Origin: CAMLLJ01 sp035759585
GTDB taxonomy: Bacteria; Gemmatimonadota; Gemmatimonadetes; Gemmatimonadales; GWC2-71-9
Assembly (NCBI GenBank): GCA_035759585.1
Contig: DASTUP010000056.1
Coordinates: 1-6,359 of the forward strand
DNA: 6,359 nucleotides
Direction: 5' to 3'
Positions 5,706-6,359 of the stretch are shown here, piece by piece. Both the position numbers and the translations under genes were made by a program. Numbering within the stretch: the first letter of the stretch is position 1; each line of letters opens with the position of its first letter. The notes below the pieces were generated by a model. The model was not told where the DNA came from, did no database searches, and saw only the letters and a program-made list of their open reading frames with translations.

Positions 5706-6359
5706 CATCAAGACGATTCTCCTGATCGGCTCCGGGCCGATCGTGATCGGGCAGGGCGCGGAATTCGACTATTCGGGCACCCAGGCGGTACGGGCGCTCC
5801 GCGAAGAGGGATACCGCGTGGTGCTGGTGAACTCGAATCCCGCCACGATCATGACCGATCCGGAAATCGCGGACCGGACCTACATCGAGCCGGTGACGCC
5901 CGAGTGGGTGGCCAAGGTCATCGAGCGCGAGCGCCCGGATGCCCTCCTTCCGACGATGGGCGGGCAGACCGCGCTCAACACCGCCATGGCGCTGCACCGC
6001 GACGGCACGCTCGAGAAGTTCGGCGTCGAGCTGATCGGCGCCAACGAGCGCGCCATCCGGATCGGCGAGGATCGCGAGGAGTTCGCCGCGGCCATGCGGC
6101 GGATCGGCCTCGCGACGCCGCAGGGGCGCACCGTCACGTCCGTGGACGAGGCGCTCGCTGCCGTCGAGGAGACCGGGTATCCGGCGATCCTGCGGCCTTC
6201 CTTCACGCTCGGCGGGACCGGCGGCGGCATCGCCTACAACCGTGACGAGTTCGAGACGCTCATCCGGCGAGGGCTCGAGCTCTCGCCGGTCGGCTCGGTG
6301 CTGGTGGAGCGGAGCATCATCGGGTGGAAGGAATACGAGCTCGAGGTGATGCGGGACGG
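5689..6359 (+). CDS. carB: Carbamoyl-phosphate synthase large subunit, N-terminal part (3' end outside window)
   Basis: CarB makes carbamoyl phosphate from bicarbonate, ATP and ammonia delivered by the CarA glutaminase subunit, feeding pyrimidine and arginine synthesis. The visible 223 codons open MPKRTDIKTILLIGSGPIVI, essentially the canonical CarB N-terminus, which fixes the ATG at 5689. They then show GQGAEFDYSGTQAVRALREEGY, VNSNPATIMTD (48-57) and LPTMGGQTALN (87-97). R129 and R169 match the E. coli ATP-site residues in both position and context. A glycine-rich loop GGTGGG (175-180) and IGWKEYELEVMRD complete the visible part of the first ATP-grasp (carboxyphosphate) domain. CarB is normally about 1,070 residues, so roughly 850 are missing on the right. 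The gene overlaps the rmd end by 17 bp in another frame. GGGA 8 nt upstream may be its SD. carA is not in the window. Confidence 0.96.
   Translation, partial: MPKRTDIKTILLIGSGPIVIGQGAEFDYSGTQAVRALREEGYRVVLVNSNPATIMTDPEIADRTYIEPVTPEWVAKVIERERPDALLPTMGGQTALNTAMALHRDGTLEKFGVELIGANERAIRIGEDREEFAAAMRRIGLATPQGRTVTSVDEALAAVEETGYPAILRPSFTLGGTGGGIAYNRDEFETLIRRGLELSPVGSVLVERSIIGWKEYELEVMRD

Overview
The window is from a bacterium with a high-GC genome (roughly two-thirds G+C by eye, with strong G/C preference at third codon positions). It holds conserved housekeeping genes with little non-coding DNA. No mobile element, CRISPR array, tRNA, rRNA or phage gene is visible. The layout would fit an uncultivated-type lineage such as Gemmatimonadota, Rokubacteria or a similar high-GC phylum, but this is a guess from gene order and protein style and cannot be settled from the sequence alone.

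Layout. (1) 3-299, plus strand: the C-terminal 98 residues of PyrF (orotidine 5'-phosphate decarboxylase), cut by the left edge. (2) 300-407: a short intergenic region with a near-textbook sigma70-type promoter (TTGCGT, 17-bp spacer, TATAAT) and a leader of about 55 nt. (3) 408-3349: a compact alpha-type ribosomal operon, rpmJ (L36, 38 aa, GTG start), rpsM (S13), rpsK (S11), rpsD (S4), rpoA (RNA polymerase alpha), rplQ (L17). Every gene junction is 3 bp or less or overlaps by 1 bp. (4) 3350-3449: a strong intrinsic terminator followed by a perfect 22-bp palindrome, lying between convergent genes. (5) 3450-3641, minus strand: rpmB (L28, 63 aa). (6) 3642-3772: a divergent promoter region. (7) 3773-5705, plus strand: gmd (GDP-mannose 4,6-dehydratase) and a likely rmd (GDP-4-keto-6-deoxy-mannose reductase), which together would make GDP-rhamnose for surface polysaccharide. 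(8) 5689 to the right edge: the first 223 codons of carB (carbamoyl-phosphate synthase large subunit), overlapping rmd by 17 bp.

How the genes work together: the central block supplies ribosomal proteins and the alpha subunit, with one visible promoter and one visible terminator. It is flanked by two pyrimidine-biosynthesis genes, pyrF upstream and carB downstream. A two-gene deoxysugar-nucleotide module appears to be co-transcribed with carB.

I found no convincing new biological system. The points worth a second look are about organisation: the alpha operon is detached from the secY/infA end of the spc operon, carB is translationally overlapped by a sugar-nucleotide reductase gene, and rplQ and rpmB converge on a two-hairpin region.
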